In this document: positions 36,783 through 46,822 of the stretch, piece after piece | How positions within the stretch are numbered: position 1 is the stretch's first letter | Layout: each line of letters opens with the position of its first letter | DNA from: Neiella marina | Lineage (GTDB): Bacteria; Pseudomonadota; Gammaproteobacteria; Enterobacterales; Neiellaceae | Length of the DNA: 51,465 nucleotides | NCBI RefSeq assembly: GCF_002165625.1 | Contig: NZ_NGNS01000028.1 | Location: 1 to 51,465, forward strand | Direction: 5' to 3' | The notes under the pieces: model-generated | Database searches by the model: none | The model's input: the letters and a program-made list of their open reading frames with translations, nothing else | Told to the model about the DNA's origin: nothing | Position numbers and translations under genes: made by a program

Positions 36783-37946
36783 ATGGCCAACATTGCTGTA
36801 GTAAAGTCTGTTGTTATTTGGGCGGTGATCTCACTGCAACTGATCGCTGTTAGTGTTGCCAGCGAGGCGTCATCTTCAGCGGCCAACAAGCGCAACGATC
36901 CCATTCGTGTCACTTTCATCAACCCGTCCGTTCAAGGGGAGCCCTTCTGGGAGCCGCTGACAAACGTAATGAAGGCCGCCGCGCGGGACCTAAATATAGA
37001 GTTAAAAGTGGTATACACCGATGCCAATCGATTCACTTATACCGCTGCGGTGATGGAAGAAATCAACGCTGACATACCGCCCGATTTCCTCGTCTACATC
37101 TTTCTGCGTGGTCAAGGAGCAGCACTTTTAAGTGCCGCTGAGCAAAAGGGTCTCCGCTCTTTTTTGATTAATTCGAGCGTTCCTGTCGAAGAGCGAGAGG
37201 AGATCGGCCTGCCGAGGGAAAAATATCCTCACTGGCTGGGTCATATGTATGCCGATGATGTCAAAGTTGGCTACGATTTGGCTGAGCATTTATTCCAGTT
37301 AGCGCGGCGCAATGGTATTGCCAACCCGGAAATGATTGCCGTTGGCGGCGTCAAAGATTCCTCTGCAACGTTGGACCGAGATGAAGGGCTTTTAACCTAC
37401 TTGCAGCAGCAACCTGCGCTTAACCTCAATCAGTTGGTGCATGCAAGTTGGACCGGGGCAACGACACCCCGAAAGGCCGGCGGTTTGCTCAAACGTTACG
37501 CTAATACTCATATCATCTGGGCTGCCAATGATAGCATTGCAATTCAAGCATCAATCACTGCAAACGAGCTGCGAGGAACTAGAGAAAACATCTGGGTTGG
37601 TGGTGTCGATTGGAGTGCCGCTGGCATTGCCGCAGTTAAAGATGGGCTCATCGATGTCACGTACGGCGGCCATTTTCTCGAAGGTGCCTCGGTCATGGTA
37701 TTGCTGCATGACTTTTATCATGGTCATGATTTTGGTGACCAATCGCTGGTGTTCAAAACAACGCTGCAGGCTATTACGCTTGATAATTATCACCAATTTG
37801 AAGCCTTGCTGAGCGATCAGACTTGGTCCGGAGTCGATTTCGCTCAGTTCTCAAAAATCGGTAAGGACCTAGATGATGACCAAGACTACTCGTTTGATTG
37901 GCAGACCATATTGTCACAACGTTCGACGCCAGCGACCACCGATTAG
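36783..37946 (+). CDS. orphan periplasmic sugar-type binding protein
   Basis: A 387-residue protein with a signal peptide (about residues 1-27, VVIWAVISLQLIAVSVAS) and a type I periplasmic-binding fold: VTFINPSVQGEPFWEPLTNVMKAAARDLNIELKVVYTD, IIWAANDSIAIQASI, WVGGVDWSAAGIAAVKDGLIDVTYGGH. This is the ribose/LacI-type Peripla_BP_4 pattern. No permease or ATPase gene is adjacent, so it may serve a distant transporter or a sensor kinase. I chose ATG at 36783 with GGTGGG upstream; a TTG directly before it is possible. Confidence 0.78.
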   Translation: MANIAVVKSVVIWAVISLQLIAVSVASEASSSAANKRNDPIRVTFINPSVQGEPFWEPLTNVMKAAARDLNIELKVVYTDANRFTYTAAVMEEINADIPPDFLVYIFLRGQGAALLSAAEQKGLRSFLINSSVPVEEREEIGLPREKYPHWLGHMYADDVKVGYDLAEHLFQLARRNGIANPEMIAVGGVKDSSATLDRDEGLLTYLQQQPALNLNQLVHASWTGATTPRKAGGLLKRYANTHIIWAANDSIAIQASITANELRGTRENIWVGGVDWSAAGIAAVKDGLIDVTYGGHFLEGASVMVLLHDFYHGHDFGDQSLVFKTTLQAITLDNYHQFEALLSDQTWSGVDFAQFSKIGKDLDDDQDYSFDWQTILSQRSTPATTD

Positions 37947-38036
37947 TATTGATAGCGAAGCATCGATCCGGAGAGCTCAGCCTACGTAAACAATGAACTA
38001 TGGACAATATTTGCCACCGAATAACATGAGGATGAT

Positions 38037-38516
38037 ATGACCGACTTTTATGCAATTGAAGCAACAACCAATAGCGGCGAATCAGTGACGATGGGGCAAT
38101 TCAAAGGCCAGGCGTTGCTGATTGTCAATACCGCTAGTGCTTGCGGCTTCACCCCGCAATACCGAGGGCTACAGCAGCTTTACCAGAAATATGGTGATCA
38201 GGGTTTCAAGGTGTTGGCGTTTCCCTGCAATCAGTTTGGTAAACAGGAGTCGGGTAGTGACAGTGAAATCAAGCAATTCTGCGATTTGAACTTCAATATC
38301 AGCTTTCCGTTGTTCGAAAAAATTGAAGTGAATGGCGATGGTGCCCACCCGCTATACAAATACCTGACCGATGAAAAACGTGGCTTATTGGGTAGCAAAG
38401 CCATCAAGTGGAACTTTACCAAGTTTCTGGTCGACCGAAACGGCAGGGTAGTCAAACGCTATGCCCCCACCACCAAGCCTGCAGACCTAGTGGCGGATAT
38501 CGAAGCCTTGTTGTAG
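38037..38516 (+). CDS. glutathione peroxidase
   Basis: A 159-residue thioredoxin-fold peroxidase (BtuE/GPx family). The catalytic Cys36 is in NTASACGFTPQY, with the Gln in FPCNQFGKQESG (about residues 68-79) and Trp/Asn in IKWNFTKFLVDRNG (about 121-134), forming the complete tetrad. Bacterial members often use thioredoxin rather than glutathione. GAGGATG precedes the ATG. It converges with msrA, seven bases apart, forming an oxidative-damage pair on opposite strands. Confidence 0.93.
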   Translation: MTDFYAIEATTNSGESVTMGQFKGQALLIVNTASACGFTPQYRGLQQLYQKYGDQGFKVLAFPCNQFGKQESGSDSEIKQFCDLNFNISFPLFEKIEVNGDGAHPLYKYLTDEKRGLLGSKAIKWNFTKFLVDRNGRVVKRYAPTTKPADLVADIEALL

Positions 38517-38523
38517 AGACTGG

Positions 38524-39051
38524 TTAATCGTCTTTCAAAAGCGGCAGCCACAACTTGCGAAGCTTAGCCAGTTTAGGTGGGATCACTGCATTGCAATACA
38601 CCTGTTGAGGATTACGGGCAAAGTAATCTTGGTGGTAGTTCTCAGCAGGGTAATAGTTATTTATTTCAGTTACTTCAGTAACAATCGCGTGGTCAAAATC
38701 AGCGCTATGTTGGTCAATATATGCTTGCGCCAGCTGTTGCTGCTCGGCGTTGTGATAGAACACTGCGGAACGGTACTGAGTGCCAACGTCGTTGCCCTGT
38801 CGATTGAGGGTAGTTGGGTCATGGCTAGTGAAGAATACATTCAGTAAATCGCTGTAGCCGATCAGTGACTCATCAAACTCAATCTGAATGACTTCGGCGT
38901 GGCCGGTATCGCCAGCACAAACCTGCTCATAGGTAGGATTCTCGGTCGCGCCGCCGGCATATCCAGAGGTGAGGCTATGGACTCCGCGTAAACGCTTAAA
39001 AACGGCCTCGACACACCAAAAGCAGCCGCCGGCAAAGGTAGCAGTTTGCAT
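38524..39051 (-). CDS. msrA: peptide-methionine (S)-S-oxide reductase MsrA
   Basis: A 175-residue repair enzyme that reduces methionine-S-sulfoxide. The active-site motif [11 protein letters not shown] carries catalytic Cys10. Family segments [48 protein letters not shown] and AENYHQDYF are all present. The ATG at 39051 has GGAG five bases upstream and gives the normal N-terminus; the frame opens 12 codons earlier. It is convergent with the glutathione peroxidase gene. Confidence 0.95.
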   Translation of the reverse strand: MQTATFAGGCFWCVEAVFKRLRGVHSLTSGYAGGATENPTYEQVCAGDTGHAEVIQIEFDESLIGYSDLLNVFFTSHDPTTLNRQGNDVGTQYRSAVFYHNAEQQQLAQAYIDQHSADFDHAIVTEVTEINNYYPAENYHQDYFARNPQQVYCNAVIPPKLAKLRKLWLPLLKDD

Positions 39052-39135
39052 TGTTACTCCAGAACGCACCTTCGGCAGTGCGATCAATTATTGGTGATAA
39101 AAACGAATTGAAGATGCACTACCGAAGTTGAAGGG

Positions 39136-39312
39136 CTAACGTCTTTCCTGACAGTCGCTCAGTTCTTGGGTAATGCTCTGTAGCTTACGTAGGTGCTCAA
39201 GCAAACGTTCATGGCTTGGGTCATTTTGCGGCACACTGTTCACAATATCTTCAGCTTGCGCACATAATTGATTCAAATCTTTGCTTAAATCTAGTAGTTC
39301 CGTCACTGTCAT
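39136..39312 (-). CDS. small conserved-looking protein, unrecognised
   Basis: A 58-residue highly charged helical protein starting MTVTELLDLSKDLNQLC (a TTG five codons earlier is also possible). It contains heptad-like leucines (LLEHLRKLQSITQEL), so a coiled coil is likely. No family recognised. It lies alone 84 bases upstream of msrA on the same strand and may be co-transcribed with it. The amino-acid composition looks like a real small protein. Confidence 0.5.
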   Translation of the reverse strand: MTVTELLDLSKDLNQLCAQAEDIVNSVPQNDPSHERLLEHLRKLQSITQELSDCQERR

Positions 39313-39425
39313 GGCTTTGATTCTCAAATCGATATGTCGCTGTATTGAACGGAAATTAGCAGCTCCAGTCCAGTAACGTCAATTTTCAAACTAAAATCTT
39401 TTGGTAACAAATTGCACGGAGGCCA

Positions 39426-40211
39426 GTGTTGACCACATTAACCAATAAAAATACCGCAGCGGCAGACCATAAACATTCCACCAGCCTGTATGAATTCATG
39501 ATGATGATGTTGTCCATCGTGTCGGTGGTGCTGGCGTTACTGCTGCTGATCAAAGACATGGACCCCGGTATTTATCGCTTGCTTAGAGTGTTCGATTTGA
39601 TTGTTTGTGGGGTGTTTTTTATCGCCTTTTGGACTGGCTTCTGGCGTGCAGATCATAAATGGCAATACGCTAAATCCCACTGGTACGACTTAGTTGCCTC
39701 AATTCCATTTAGTGAATCGCTGCGTCTGTTACGAATCGTGCAGGTCTACCGCGTGGCAAAAATGCTCTATTTGACCAAGGGCCGTTTTGATTTTCATTTT
39801 GTCTCGCGTTTGGGTAATACCGTTGCCGGCTTACTGCTGTTGGAGTTGCTGATCATCTTCGGCGGTTCTTTCTTGGTGTTTTATCTCGAAACGGGTCTGC
39901 CACACGCGCCAATCACTGAACCTGAAGAAGCGATTTGGTGGGCTTTAGTGACGGTATCGACGGTGGGATATGGGGACTTTTATCCAATAACCGATGTTGG
40001 CAGATTGGCAGCGAGCGTGTTGATTGTTATCGGTGTTGGTAATTACGCCCTACTATCAGGCTATTTTGCCCAGCAATTTCTTGGCAGAGACGAGGAAGAA
40101 GAAGCCATAAAAACGGCCGTGAGAGACACCCACAGTGAAGTGAAGATGCTGCGCGAGGAACTGCGAGAGTTGCGCCAGCAACTCTCTGAACTAACCGATA
40201 AAGGCAAATGA
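39426..40211 (+). CDS. voltage-gated-type potassium channel
   Basis: A 261-residue ion-transport protein. Membrane segments lie at about 24-46, 53-73, a basic S4-like stretch (LRLLRIVQVYRVAKMLYL), one at 130-152 and one at 195-220. The pore filter TVSTVGYGDFYPIT (about residues 176-189) is the K+ selectivity signature TVGYGD. A charged coiled coil (REELRELRQQLSELTDKG) ends the protein and may mediate tetramerisation. The start is GTG at 39426 or TTG at 39429, with GGAGG just upstream. It is followed by the convergent DUF4250 gene. Confidence 0.88.
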   Translation: MLTTLTNKNTAAADHKHSTSLYEFMMMMLSIVSVVLALLLLIKDMDPGIYRLLRVFDLIVCGVFFIAFWTGFWRADHKWQYAKSHWYDLVASIPFSESLRLLRIVQVYRVAKMLYLTKGRFDFHFVSRLGNTVAGLLLLELLIIFGGSFLVFYLETGLPHAPITEPEEAIWWALVTVSTVGYGDFYPITDVGRLAASVLIVIGVGNYALLSGYFAQQFLGRDEEEEAIKTAVRDTHSEVKMLREELRELRQQLSELTDKGK

Positions 40212-40222
40212 CGTTGGTTGCG

Positions 40223-40417
40223 TCAGACCGCAGTGAACTGGTTATGAATGGCATCGTAATGGTAGCCAATCATTGAGAGTCGTTGCTGCAGGCCGCCAGA
40301 ATCAATGTCATAGCAGTCAGCCAGATCATCAACGCTTGAGCATTCGTGACGTAGCTTCATATTAATGATGCCGAGCAACATGCTAGGATCCATGGAGTGA
40401 TAGTTAGACAAGTCCAT
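40223..40417 (-). CDS. DUF4250 domain protein
   Basis: A 64-residue protein that matches the DUF4250 family over its whole length: MDLSNYHSMDPSMLLGIINMKLRHE, then LADCYDIDSGGLQQRLSMIGYHYDAIHNQF. The function of the family is unknown. GGAGACC precedes the ATG. It lies convergent with the K+ channel gene and divergent from the repressor-like gene, with a perfect palindrome in between. Confidence 0.85.
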   Translation of the reverse strand: MDLSNYHSMDPSMLLGIINMKLRHECSSVDDLADCYDIDSGGLQQRLSMIGYHYDAIHNQFTAV

Positions 40418-40450
40418 GACGGTCTCCTCTTTTTGGGGAACCTATTAAGG

Positions 40451-40468
40451 CTAGCCATTGATGGCTAG
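40451..40468. promoter_or_regulatory. perfect 8-2-8 palindrome in divergent promoter region
   Basis: CTAGCCAT-TG-ATGGCTAG lies 33 bases upstream of DUF4250 (minus) and 37 bases upstream of the repressor-like gene (plus). TTTTG follows on the plus strand, but no plus-strand gene ends nearby, so an operator is more likely than a terminator. Confidence 0.45.
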
Positions 40469-40505
40469 TTTTGCATAAAAAATGACCACCACAACCTAAC
40501 ATGAT

Positions 40506-41408
40506 GTGATCGAGGTTAAATCAGAACCAGTCATGCTCAATACCAAAGCAGGGAAACGCCAGGTAGCGGCCTATCGCTATCGCAATGCTCGCTATGTTTT
40601 GTTCGAACGCTGCCAAGGCGAAGTGGCGCGGTTTGCTCGCCATTTACAACAAAGTCATAGTTACGCGTCGGCCTATATTTCTGAAGCCCCGACCAAGCGC
40701 ATTGGTGACAAAGTTGCGCGGATTATTGAGAAGACCTTTGATCTTGAAGTCGGTTGGCTCGACAGCGACCGCAGCCAACGCTGGGATCAGCGCCTACGCG
40801 ATGCCATTGGAGGTGCCGTTCATCCGCTCGATGAAGAAGTGCAGCAACCCGAGGAAGTGGATCATCAACGCTGGCTGAACCAATTGGCCGTGTTGCCAGA
40901 ATCAGGGCCTCAATTAATTCAAACCGGACTTGCTTGCCAACAACGCTTGAGTCAAATTCAGCAGCAAATTGAGCAATTGAGCCGCTTGCAGCGGGCGATC
41001 ATTGGTAAATCAACGCAACTTTATGAGCGCGATTTGGAGGTCCAATTGCTCGCTCAGGGGTATGTGGTGCAGGCTCCATCGCAAGAACAGGGGTCGGTGT
41101 TTCGCATTTGGCATGGTGATCCGGCAGTTAAACTCTGTTTGCAGTTACGAATTTCTCTGGTGTTTGAGCCGGTGTTTCAGCTCACCCCTTTGCCGCCAGC
41201 GGTTCGAGAAATTGTCGCAATTCCCTTCGTTGAGCCACATTCGCAACAAGCATCATATGTCTTTATGGCTGCTGATGCGCGTAGTAGTCGTTTTGACGCC
41301 AGCCGATTGAAGTGGATCGACGGCGCGCTTTGGCTCGTGGGTATCGACGGCAATAAACAGCGGGACATGACTTCGGCATTGCGCCTTGACCCGCTATTCA
41401 AAACGTAA
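40506..41408 (+). CDS. protein with phage-repressor-like N-terminal segment, unrecognised
   Basis: A 300-residue protein. Around residues 60-88, APTKRIGDKVARIIEKTFDLEVGWLDSD closely resembles the end of the HTH domain of lambda-type repressors (usually K-x-IGDKxARRIEKxxGLPxGWLD). The middle (about 140-170) is a glutamine-rich coiled coil (QRLSQIQQQIEQLSRLQRAI). The rest has no recognised family; there is no LexA-type peptidase motif. It starts at GTG, or possibly at ATG 40533; neither has a clear ribosome site. No other phage gene is nearby. A DNA-binding role is inferred from the N-terminal part only. Confidence 0.6.
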   Translation: MIEVKSEPVMLNTKAGKRQVAAYRYRNARYVLFERCQGEVARFARHLQQSHSYASAYISEAPTKRIGDKVARIIEKTFDLEVGWLDSDRSQRWDQRLRDAIGGAVHPLDEEVQQPEEVDHQRWLNQLAVLPESGPQLIQTGLACQQRLSQIQQQIEQLSRLQRAIIGKSTQLYERDLEVQLLAQGYVVQAPSQEQGSVFRIWHGDPAVKLCLQLRISLVFEPVFQLTPLPPAVREIVAIPFVEPHSQQASYVFMAADARSSRFDASRLKWIDGALWLVGIDGNKQRDMTSALRLDPLFKT

Positions 41409-41435
41409 CGGCGATGCGCTGAAGCTAATCGACCG

Positions 41436-41789
41436 TCAGGTAAATTGGGGCGCGTCGTAGTTGTTCGGCTCGTCACTGTATACCGTCACATTCCACGCTT
41501 CTGCTAGGCCACTCTCGTCGAGACATTGTTGCTGAAAAAACTGCTGAATTGCTGAGCGCTGGCAGTGGGCTCCGAAGGCATCGTGGTTGGCCCAAATTTC
41601 GTTAAAAACAATTGGGTACTCAGTGGTGCCATCGGCAAATTCACTGCTGGCAACTTGGGTGACGATGTATTGTAAGCAACCCTCCTCTCTTTGCGTGTCA
41701 GGCTCCAGCGATTGAAGTACCTTGAACAGGGCGTCGTGCTGATCAGGCTTAGCTCGAAATTGAGCGATGCAATAAACTTTTGATGACAT
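41436..41789 (-). CDS. antibiotic biosynthesis monooxygenase (ABM/YgiN-like)
   Basis: A 117-residue small ferredoxin-like-fold protein of the ABM family. Typical are YCIAQFRAKPDQHDALFKVLQSL, REEGCLQYIV, FNEIWANHDAFGAHCQRSAIQQFF. Members act as quinol monooxygenases or haem-degrading enzymes, and the position close to no pathway gene leaves the substrate open. It lies downstream of the large sensor kinase gene on the same strand (61-base gap). Confidence 0.75.
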   Translation of the reverse strand: MSSKVYCIAQFRAKPDQHDALFKVLQSLEPDTQREEGCLQYIVTQVASSEFADGTTEYPIVFNEIWANHDAFGAHCQRSAIQQFFQQQCLDESGLAEAWNVTVYSDEPNNYDAPQFT

Positions 41790-41850
41790 GATTTCTCTCT
41801 AACGGCGTTGCTATGCCGCAGCGCCTTTTCCGTGTGATTAAACTGAGTGA

Positions 41851-44800
41851 TTAGCCACTCGATAGTGGCAGTAGCAACCGCAATTCTTCCAAGCTATCCT
41901 TGGCGCTGTCAAAGTCATATTTATCCAAGTGTTGTTGGATGTCATTGATCTTCTCCTGAATATCAGGAGCAAAAGCGAGTTCCGCCCATTCAGCAACAAT
42001 GTCTTGGGCGTCGACATCAAAGTCTTCCATCAACGCCAGCAAGTGATCAATATTGTTCTCAATAATGGTCGGTGAAGCATGTTGTTTTTGCTCGGCGACA
42101 TCATCAGCAACGAACAACCCACTAATTTCACTGAGTACCAGTTGTAGCGCTTGATGGGTTAAATCGAGCTCTGTCTGAATACGCTCATGCGCCGCTTGTT
42201 TAGCTGAACTACGCTCAAGGTTATCAGCAAATGCCTGTAACTCGATGGCGCCAATATTACCGGCGTTACCTTTTAGGGTGTGAGCGATGCGAGTGGCATC
42301 GTCCCACTCTAGTTCTGCCCATGCATCGTTGTATCGAGCAAAGAAATCACTCTGACCTTCAACAAAACGACGCAGTAGCTTGCGGTATAACTTATCGTTA
42401 CCGTTACAGGTTTTTAATCCGAGTTTGACGTCTATCGAATTGAATTCCAATACTTGTTCTTTGCCAATACTGTCTTGATTTTGAGTCGCGACGGTCGGCT
42501 GTTGGCTCTCAATAGGCTGTTGAGGATGAATCCATTTCGCCATGGTACTAAACATGTTGGAGACCTTAATCGGCTTCGAGATGTAGTCGTTCATACCCGT
42601 GGCCAACACTTTCTCCCGATCGCCCGACATGGCGTTGGCAGTCATAGCAATGATGATCTGTTGTTGGTCAAATTCGCGAATTTTCGCCGTCGCTGTGTAG
42701 CCATCCATGACCGGCATTTGAATATCCATCAGCACGCCGTCATAGTCGTTTTGACGAACTTTATCGATCGCAATTTCACCATTTTCGGCCAAGTCGACTT
42801 TTATCTTGGCATTTTGTAGCAGGTCCATTGCCAGCTCTTGGTTTAACTCGTTGTCCTCAACCAACAACACATAGGCACCAGCCAATTTATCTTGGCTGGC
42901 GGCATCTTCCTCTTGTCGCAGGGCGGCACGCTTAGTCACTCTGTAGTCGCGCCCCATGATGGTCATCATGGCATCGAATACCGACGACGAAGTCAGTGGT
43001 TTACGCAAGAACTGATCGATCCCCCGCTGCCGAGCTTTTTCCTTGTCGGCTTCCTTAGCGCTGGCCGACACCATGATAAATCCGCGTAACTTGTTGTCGG
43101 CTGCTTGCTTGAGTTGAATACAGGTTTCGATACCGTCGAGCTCCGGCATCTTCCAATCGATTAACGCTAAGTCAAAAGTGCGCTTGTCTTCTTCTATCAG
43201 CGAAATCGCTTTATTACCGGAACTGACTTTGGTGACATCACAACCCATCGACACCATGATATTGGACAGTACTTCGAGCGCCGATAAGTTGTCATCGACT
43301 AGCAGTACTCGTAGCCCCTCGAGGTCGAGCTTGTCCAACTCATCCTGTTCGCTGGTTTGAGCGCTGATGCCGAACCAACCAGTGAAAATAAACTTACTAC
43401 CGTGGCCGGCAACGCTATGCAGCCAAATTTCACCACCCATCATTTCGACTAGGTTTTTACTAATGGTGAGACCGAGCCCTGTACCACCATATTTGCGGGT
43501 GGTCGACGTGTCGGCTTGTGAAAATGACTGGAACAGTCGGGCTTGCTGTTCGGGCGTCATGCCAATCCCAGTATCTTTGACTGAAAACTCCAATTTGACC
43601 TTCGACTGGTTGCGATCTGCCACCTTGACGCCTATCACAACCTCGCCTTCATCAGTGAACTTGACTGCGTTTGAGCCCAGATTCAGCAATATTTGGTGGA
43701 GTCTGAGTGGGTCGCCGAGCAGGTTCTTTGGCACGTCGGCATCAATATCGAATAGCAATTCAAGTTGCTTCTCTTCAACTTTGAACGTGAGTACGTTTGC
43801 TAAGCTTTCCATCGAATCATCGAGTCGGAAGTCAATCGCTTCCATTTCCAGCTTGCCCGCTTCAATCTTAGAAAAGTCGAGAATGTCATTAATGATGCCG
43901 AGCAGAGATTCGGCGGCATTGTGTGCTTTAGTGATGTAGTTTTTTGCCTTTGAGCTTAAGTCTGTTTGTAGCGCCAAACTCGACATGCCGATAATGGCAT
44001 TCATTGGGGTCCGAATCTCATGACTCATATTGGCCAAAAAATCAGACTTTGCTTTGTTGGCATCGCGCAGCGCTTGCGAGGCTTCGTGGTCGGCAGAGAC
44101 ATCGCGTATAGAAATAATCGTTTCTGGTTGCTCGGCCAATTGAATTGGCGTCAATGAGGCTTCGACGTACTTCAGTTCGCCATGTAACAACTTGATTTGA
44201 AGGGTCTCATCGCTAAGTAAATCCTGTGGTTTAGGGTCCAGCAAATGATTGTCGATAGCCGCTCGCACTAAAGTGCGCTGTTGCTCAATGAAGAAATCTG
44301 CAAATTGGCGGGTTTTAAGCTTTTCTTCGGACATCGCGAACAGTCGACAGGCAGCCAGATTGACCTGCTGAATTTCGCCGGCAGCGTTTTGAGTAAACAT
44401 CGCCGTCGGTGCTCGGCTGAGGATCTCTCGGGTGTCTCGCTCCGATTGTTTCAAGCGTTCTTGTTTGGCGTTGAGTTCGCGAGTGCGGTCCTCAACAAGG
44501 CCTTCTAATTCGGCTCTGGAGCGAGTCGATATCTCGTGGGCTTGGCGGCCTACTACCGAGGTAAATATGGTGATGGATATGATCGTTGATAAGGTTATCA
44601 CCAAAGTAAAAATCAATAATTCGCGTGCACCTTCAAAATCGTATAGCACTTCGTCAAGGTCTATCTCTGCCACTGTGCCAAAACCAAACTGTGGCAGCCA
44701 ACGCCATGAACCGAGTACCCGCTCACCGCGATAATCGAGATACTCATGGTGATTGGTATCGAGCGCTTTTCTGCCGTCATTGTTCCCCAACATCTGTTCG

Positions 44801-46602
44801 GCAAGCTTAGGGTCCACCTGCACCGACAAAATAGAGCTGAGGTTGTCGCCCAGTTCACCTCGCTCAAGCATGATGGTTTCAAAGCGGCTGCGGGTTAGCA
44901 TCCAGCCATCGCGGTTAATGGCGTAAACCTCACCGGTAGAGCCAATGTCGGAGGAACGAAAATTCTTTGAAAAGCCTCGTGATGGATCAATCCGAAGGGC
45001 AAATACCGCAATGATTTTGCCAGTATTGTCAGGGATTGGACTGAGAATAAACATGGTTGGTGGCAACTGCTTATCCTGTAAATGGGCAGAGAAAAACACG
45101 TCCGATCGAACCGGCGGCACTAATACCGTCTCGCCGCGCCATGCTCGGGCCAGTAATTCGGGGGCGGCGCTGGTGAGCAGGTTGCGAGTGCCGATATTTT
45201 TTCCTCGCATCGAGGCGACATTGATGTTGTCCGGGCCAATGATAAAAAAGCCGGTCGTCGAGGTCATGGTGAAACGACTGGAGACATGTTGCCGTACTTT
45301 GGTTAACACTGGCGAGTCGAGCAGTAGTTGGCGATTATCGACTTGATCACTGTCGCTATCACCAACTGTAGCTAATTGATTAAGAATTTGAGCATAGATA
45401 GAAAAATCACTGTTCAACAGTAAATTGAGATTAATCTGCTTCTCGTTCATCCATTCGGTCAGAATTGTCTCGGCGCCGTCTTGGGCGATATCCATTTGCT
45501 CTTGATAAGTTTCATAAGCACTTAATCGCAAGTTGTGTAAGGCAAGCATGATCGATGCAACAAAAGCGATACAGATCAGTGCAATGACGGTAGCAAACGT
45601 TCTGCGATACTTAGTTTGACCAAAAAAATCGCCGACCTGGTTGGAACGGAAAAGCTGCAATACCATGATGCCGACAACGATGGCAATGACGCCAAACATC
45701 GACAGTACCCAAACTCGATTTTTGTAACGGCGCTCGCCTGATTGCGACTCCATCGCTCGGCTTTTCAGAGCTGCATCGGCAACATCTAGATCCTTCGAAT
45801 ACCACTGGCTGCGCAACTCTTCCATTCGTTGCTCGCCAATCTGATTGATACCCCAATCAATCAACCTTGCCAATTCCGGCAGCCCTTTGCGAACACACAT
45901 GTTGTTGGGTTCTGGCGCTGCATTGGGGAACGGCACAAAGCGGACTGATTTTAAATCGCCGGTTTTGGCCCAATAATGGGCACTGGATTGATAAGTTAAG
46001 AACACATCCAGATCACTATTGGCGACTTGAATAATGCCGTGTTCATAATCTGCCGTAGTAATGATTTTGGCACCGAACTGATATTGATTGAGGTAGTCTC
46101 TTAGTGCGGTGCCATCAATGGCACCAATCACATGAGCTTTCGACCAGTTATCAATGTTTTCCAAATAAGGCGTTTTAGTATTGATGATAAAGCCAGCGAC
46201 CTGGTGCATCACAGGCTGAGTGAATTCAAACAGTTTCTCTCTGGCTGGAGTGCGAGCGCAAATTGCCAGTACATCTTGCTCACCACTCATCAGCGCACTG
46301 AGCTGCTGATCCCAGCTTTTCGGGGGGAGCGGAATAAACCGAACAGGTAAAACCTCATTCAGAGCCTGATAAAGATCGCTGGCGTAGCCGGAGTGAGCGC
46401 CTTGTTCGGTAATAAAATCATCAGGCCGTAAACTGAGTGATGGACTGTAATGAATTGCCGGGTGTCGACTCGCCCAATCGCGTAAATCGTCAGGCAGCGG
46501 CTGCGATTCCTCGGACATCGTATTTGCCACCAAGCCGACAAACAAACTAAGGAGCAGAAACATCTGCCGAGCCCAGAGTGGTTGGAGTCGCAACGTCATC
46601 AC
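41851..46602 (-). CDS. BvgS-type hybrid sensor histidine kinase with two periplasmic sensor regions
   Basis: A 1583-residue phosphorelay protein. Order: signal peptide (1-28); bacterial solute-binding type 3 domain (about 35-285); membrane helix (296-317); short loop; second helix (336-358); large periplasmic region of dCache type (359-660); third helix (661-683); PAS (about 730-840); HisKA with His in [16 protein letters not shown] near 858; HATPase (about 965-1085, [18 protein letters not shown]); receiver 1 (Asp near 1148, [10 protein letters not shown]); receiver 2 (Asp near 1291, [10 protein letters not shown]); HPt (His near 1440, [10 protein letters not shown]). All relay residues are present. 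No cognate DNA-binding response regulator is adjacent. Confidence 0.9.
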   Translation of the reverse strand: MMTLRLQPLWARQMFLLLSLFVGLVANTMSEESQPLPDDLRDWASRHPAIHYSPSLSLRPDDFITEQGAHSGYASDLYQALNEVLPVRFIPLPPKSWDQQLSALMSGEQDVLAICARTPAREKLFEFTQPVMHQVAGFIINTKTPYLENIDNWSKAHVIGAIDGTALRDYLNQYQFGAKIITTADYEHGIIQVANSDLDVFLTYQSSAHYWAKTGDLKSVRFVPFPNAAPEPNNMCVRKGLPELARLIDWGINQIGEQRMEELRSQWYSKDLDVADAALKSRAMESQSGERRYKNRVWVLSMFGVIAIVVGIMVLQLFRSNQVGDFFGQTKYRRTFATVIALICIAFVASIMLALHNLRLSAYETYQEQMDIAQDGAETILTEWMNEKQINLNLLLNSDFSIYAQILNQLATVGDSDSDQVDNRQLLLDSPVLTKVRQHVSSRFTMTSTTGFFIIGPDNINVASMRGKNIGTRNLLTSAAPELLARAWRGETVLVPPVRSDVFFSAHLQDKQLPPTMFILSPIPDNTGKIIAVFALRIDPSRGFSKNFRSSDIGSTGEVYAINRDGWMLTRSRFETIMLERGELGDNLSSILSVQVDPKLAEQMLGNNDGRKALDTNHHEYLDYRGERVLGSWRWLPQFGFGTVAEIDLDEVLYDFEGARELLIFTLVITLSTIISITIFTSVVGRQAHEISTRSRAELEGLVEDRTRELNAKQERLKQSERDTREILSRAPTAMFTQNAAGEIQQVNLAACRLFAMSEEKLKTRQFADFFIEQQRTLVRAAIDNHLLDPKPQDLLSDETLQIKLLHGELKYVEASLTPIQLAEQPETIISIRDVSADHEASQALRDANKAKSDFLANMSHEIRTPMNAIIGMSSLALQTDLSSKAKNYITKAHNAAESLLGIINDILDFSKIEAGKLEMEAIDFRLDDSMESLANVLTFKVEEKQLELLFDIDADVPKNLLGDPLRLHQILLNLGSNAVKFTDEGEVVIGVKVADRNQSKVKLEFSVKDTGIGMTPEQQARLFQSFSQADTSTTRKYGGTGLGLTISKNLVEMMGGEIWLHSVAGHGSKFIFTGWFGISAQTSEQDELDKLDLEGLRVLLVDDNLSALEVLSNIMVSMGCDVTKVSSGNKAISLIEEDKRTFDLALIDWKMPELDGIETCIQLKQAADNKLRGFIMVSASAKEADKEKARQRGIDQFLRKPLTSSSVFDAMMTIMGRDYRVTKRAALRQEEDAASQDKLAGAYVLLVEDNELNQELAMDLLQNAKIKVDLAENGEIAIDKVRQNDYDGVLMDIQMPVMDGYTATAKIREFDQQQIIIAMTANAMSGDREKVLATGMNDYISKPIKVSNMFSTMAKWIHPQQPIESQQPTVATQNQDSIGKEQVLEFNSIDVKLGLKTCNGNDKLYRKLLRRFVEGQSDFFARYNDAWAELEWDDATRIAHTLKGNAGNIGAIELQAFADNLERSSAKQAAHERIQTELDLTHQALQLVLSEISGLFVADDVAEQKQHASPTIIENNIDHLLALMEDFDVDAQDIVAEWAELAFAPDIQEKINDIQQHLDKYDFDSAKDSLEELRLLLPLSSG

Positions 46603-46636
46603 TATTCCTTAGCTGATTTCAACGAGTTAAGAATAG

Positions 46637-46648
46637 TTCACCGGTGAA
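46637..46648. promoter_or_regulatory. 12-base palindrome upstream of the hybrid kinase
   Basis: TTCACCGGTGAA, a perfect palindrome, lies 34 bases upstream of the kinase start codon on the minus strand, in the divergent region 46603-46822. It may be an operator. Confidence 0.35.
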
Positions 46649-46764
46649 ATTCGCTAGTCTTTCTGGCGCGCTATGGTGATTTTTTTGATCGAGCCGACGA
46701 ATACTGGCATTTTGCCGCGGTTTGCTACACTTGAAAGTCAATGAACAACAAAAAATAGCAACGT

Positions 46765-46783
46765 TGTCGCTAAGTTAGCGACA
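46765..46783. promoter_or_regulatory. perfect 9-1-9 inverted repeat upstream of binding protein/porin genes
   Basis: TGTCGCTAA-G-TTAGCGACA lies 39 bases upstream of the binding-protein start codon. Length, symmetry and position suggest the operator of a dimeric regulator controlling the binding protein-porin genes or the divergent kinase. No T-run follows. Confidence 0.55.
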
Positions 46784-46822
46784 GGTGCAAGTTGCTGGTG
46801 AAGACAACAGGGTGGGTAAAGC

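Noticed and set aside
40451-40473. Intrinsic terminator after the palindrome near 40460
   Set aside because: Only four T follow, the loop would be too tight, and no plus-strand gene ends there.
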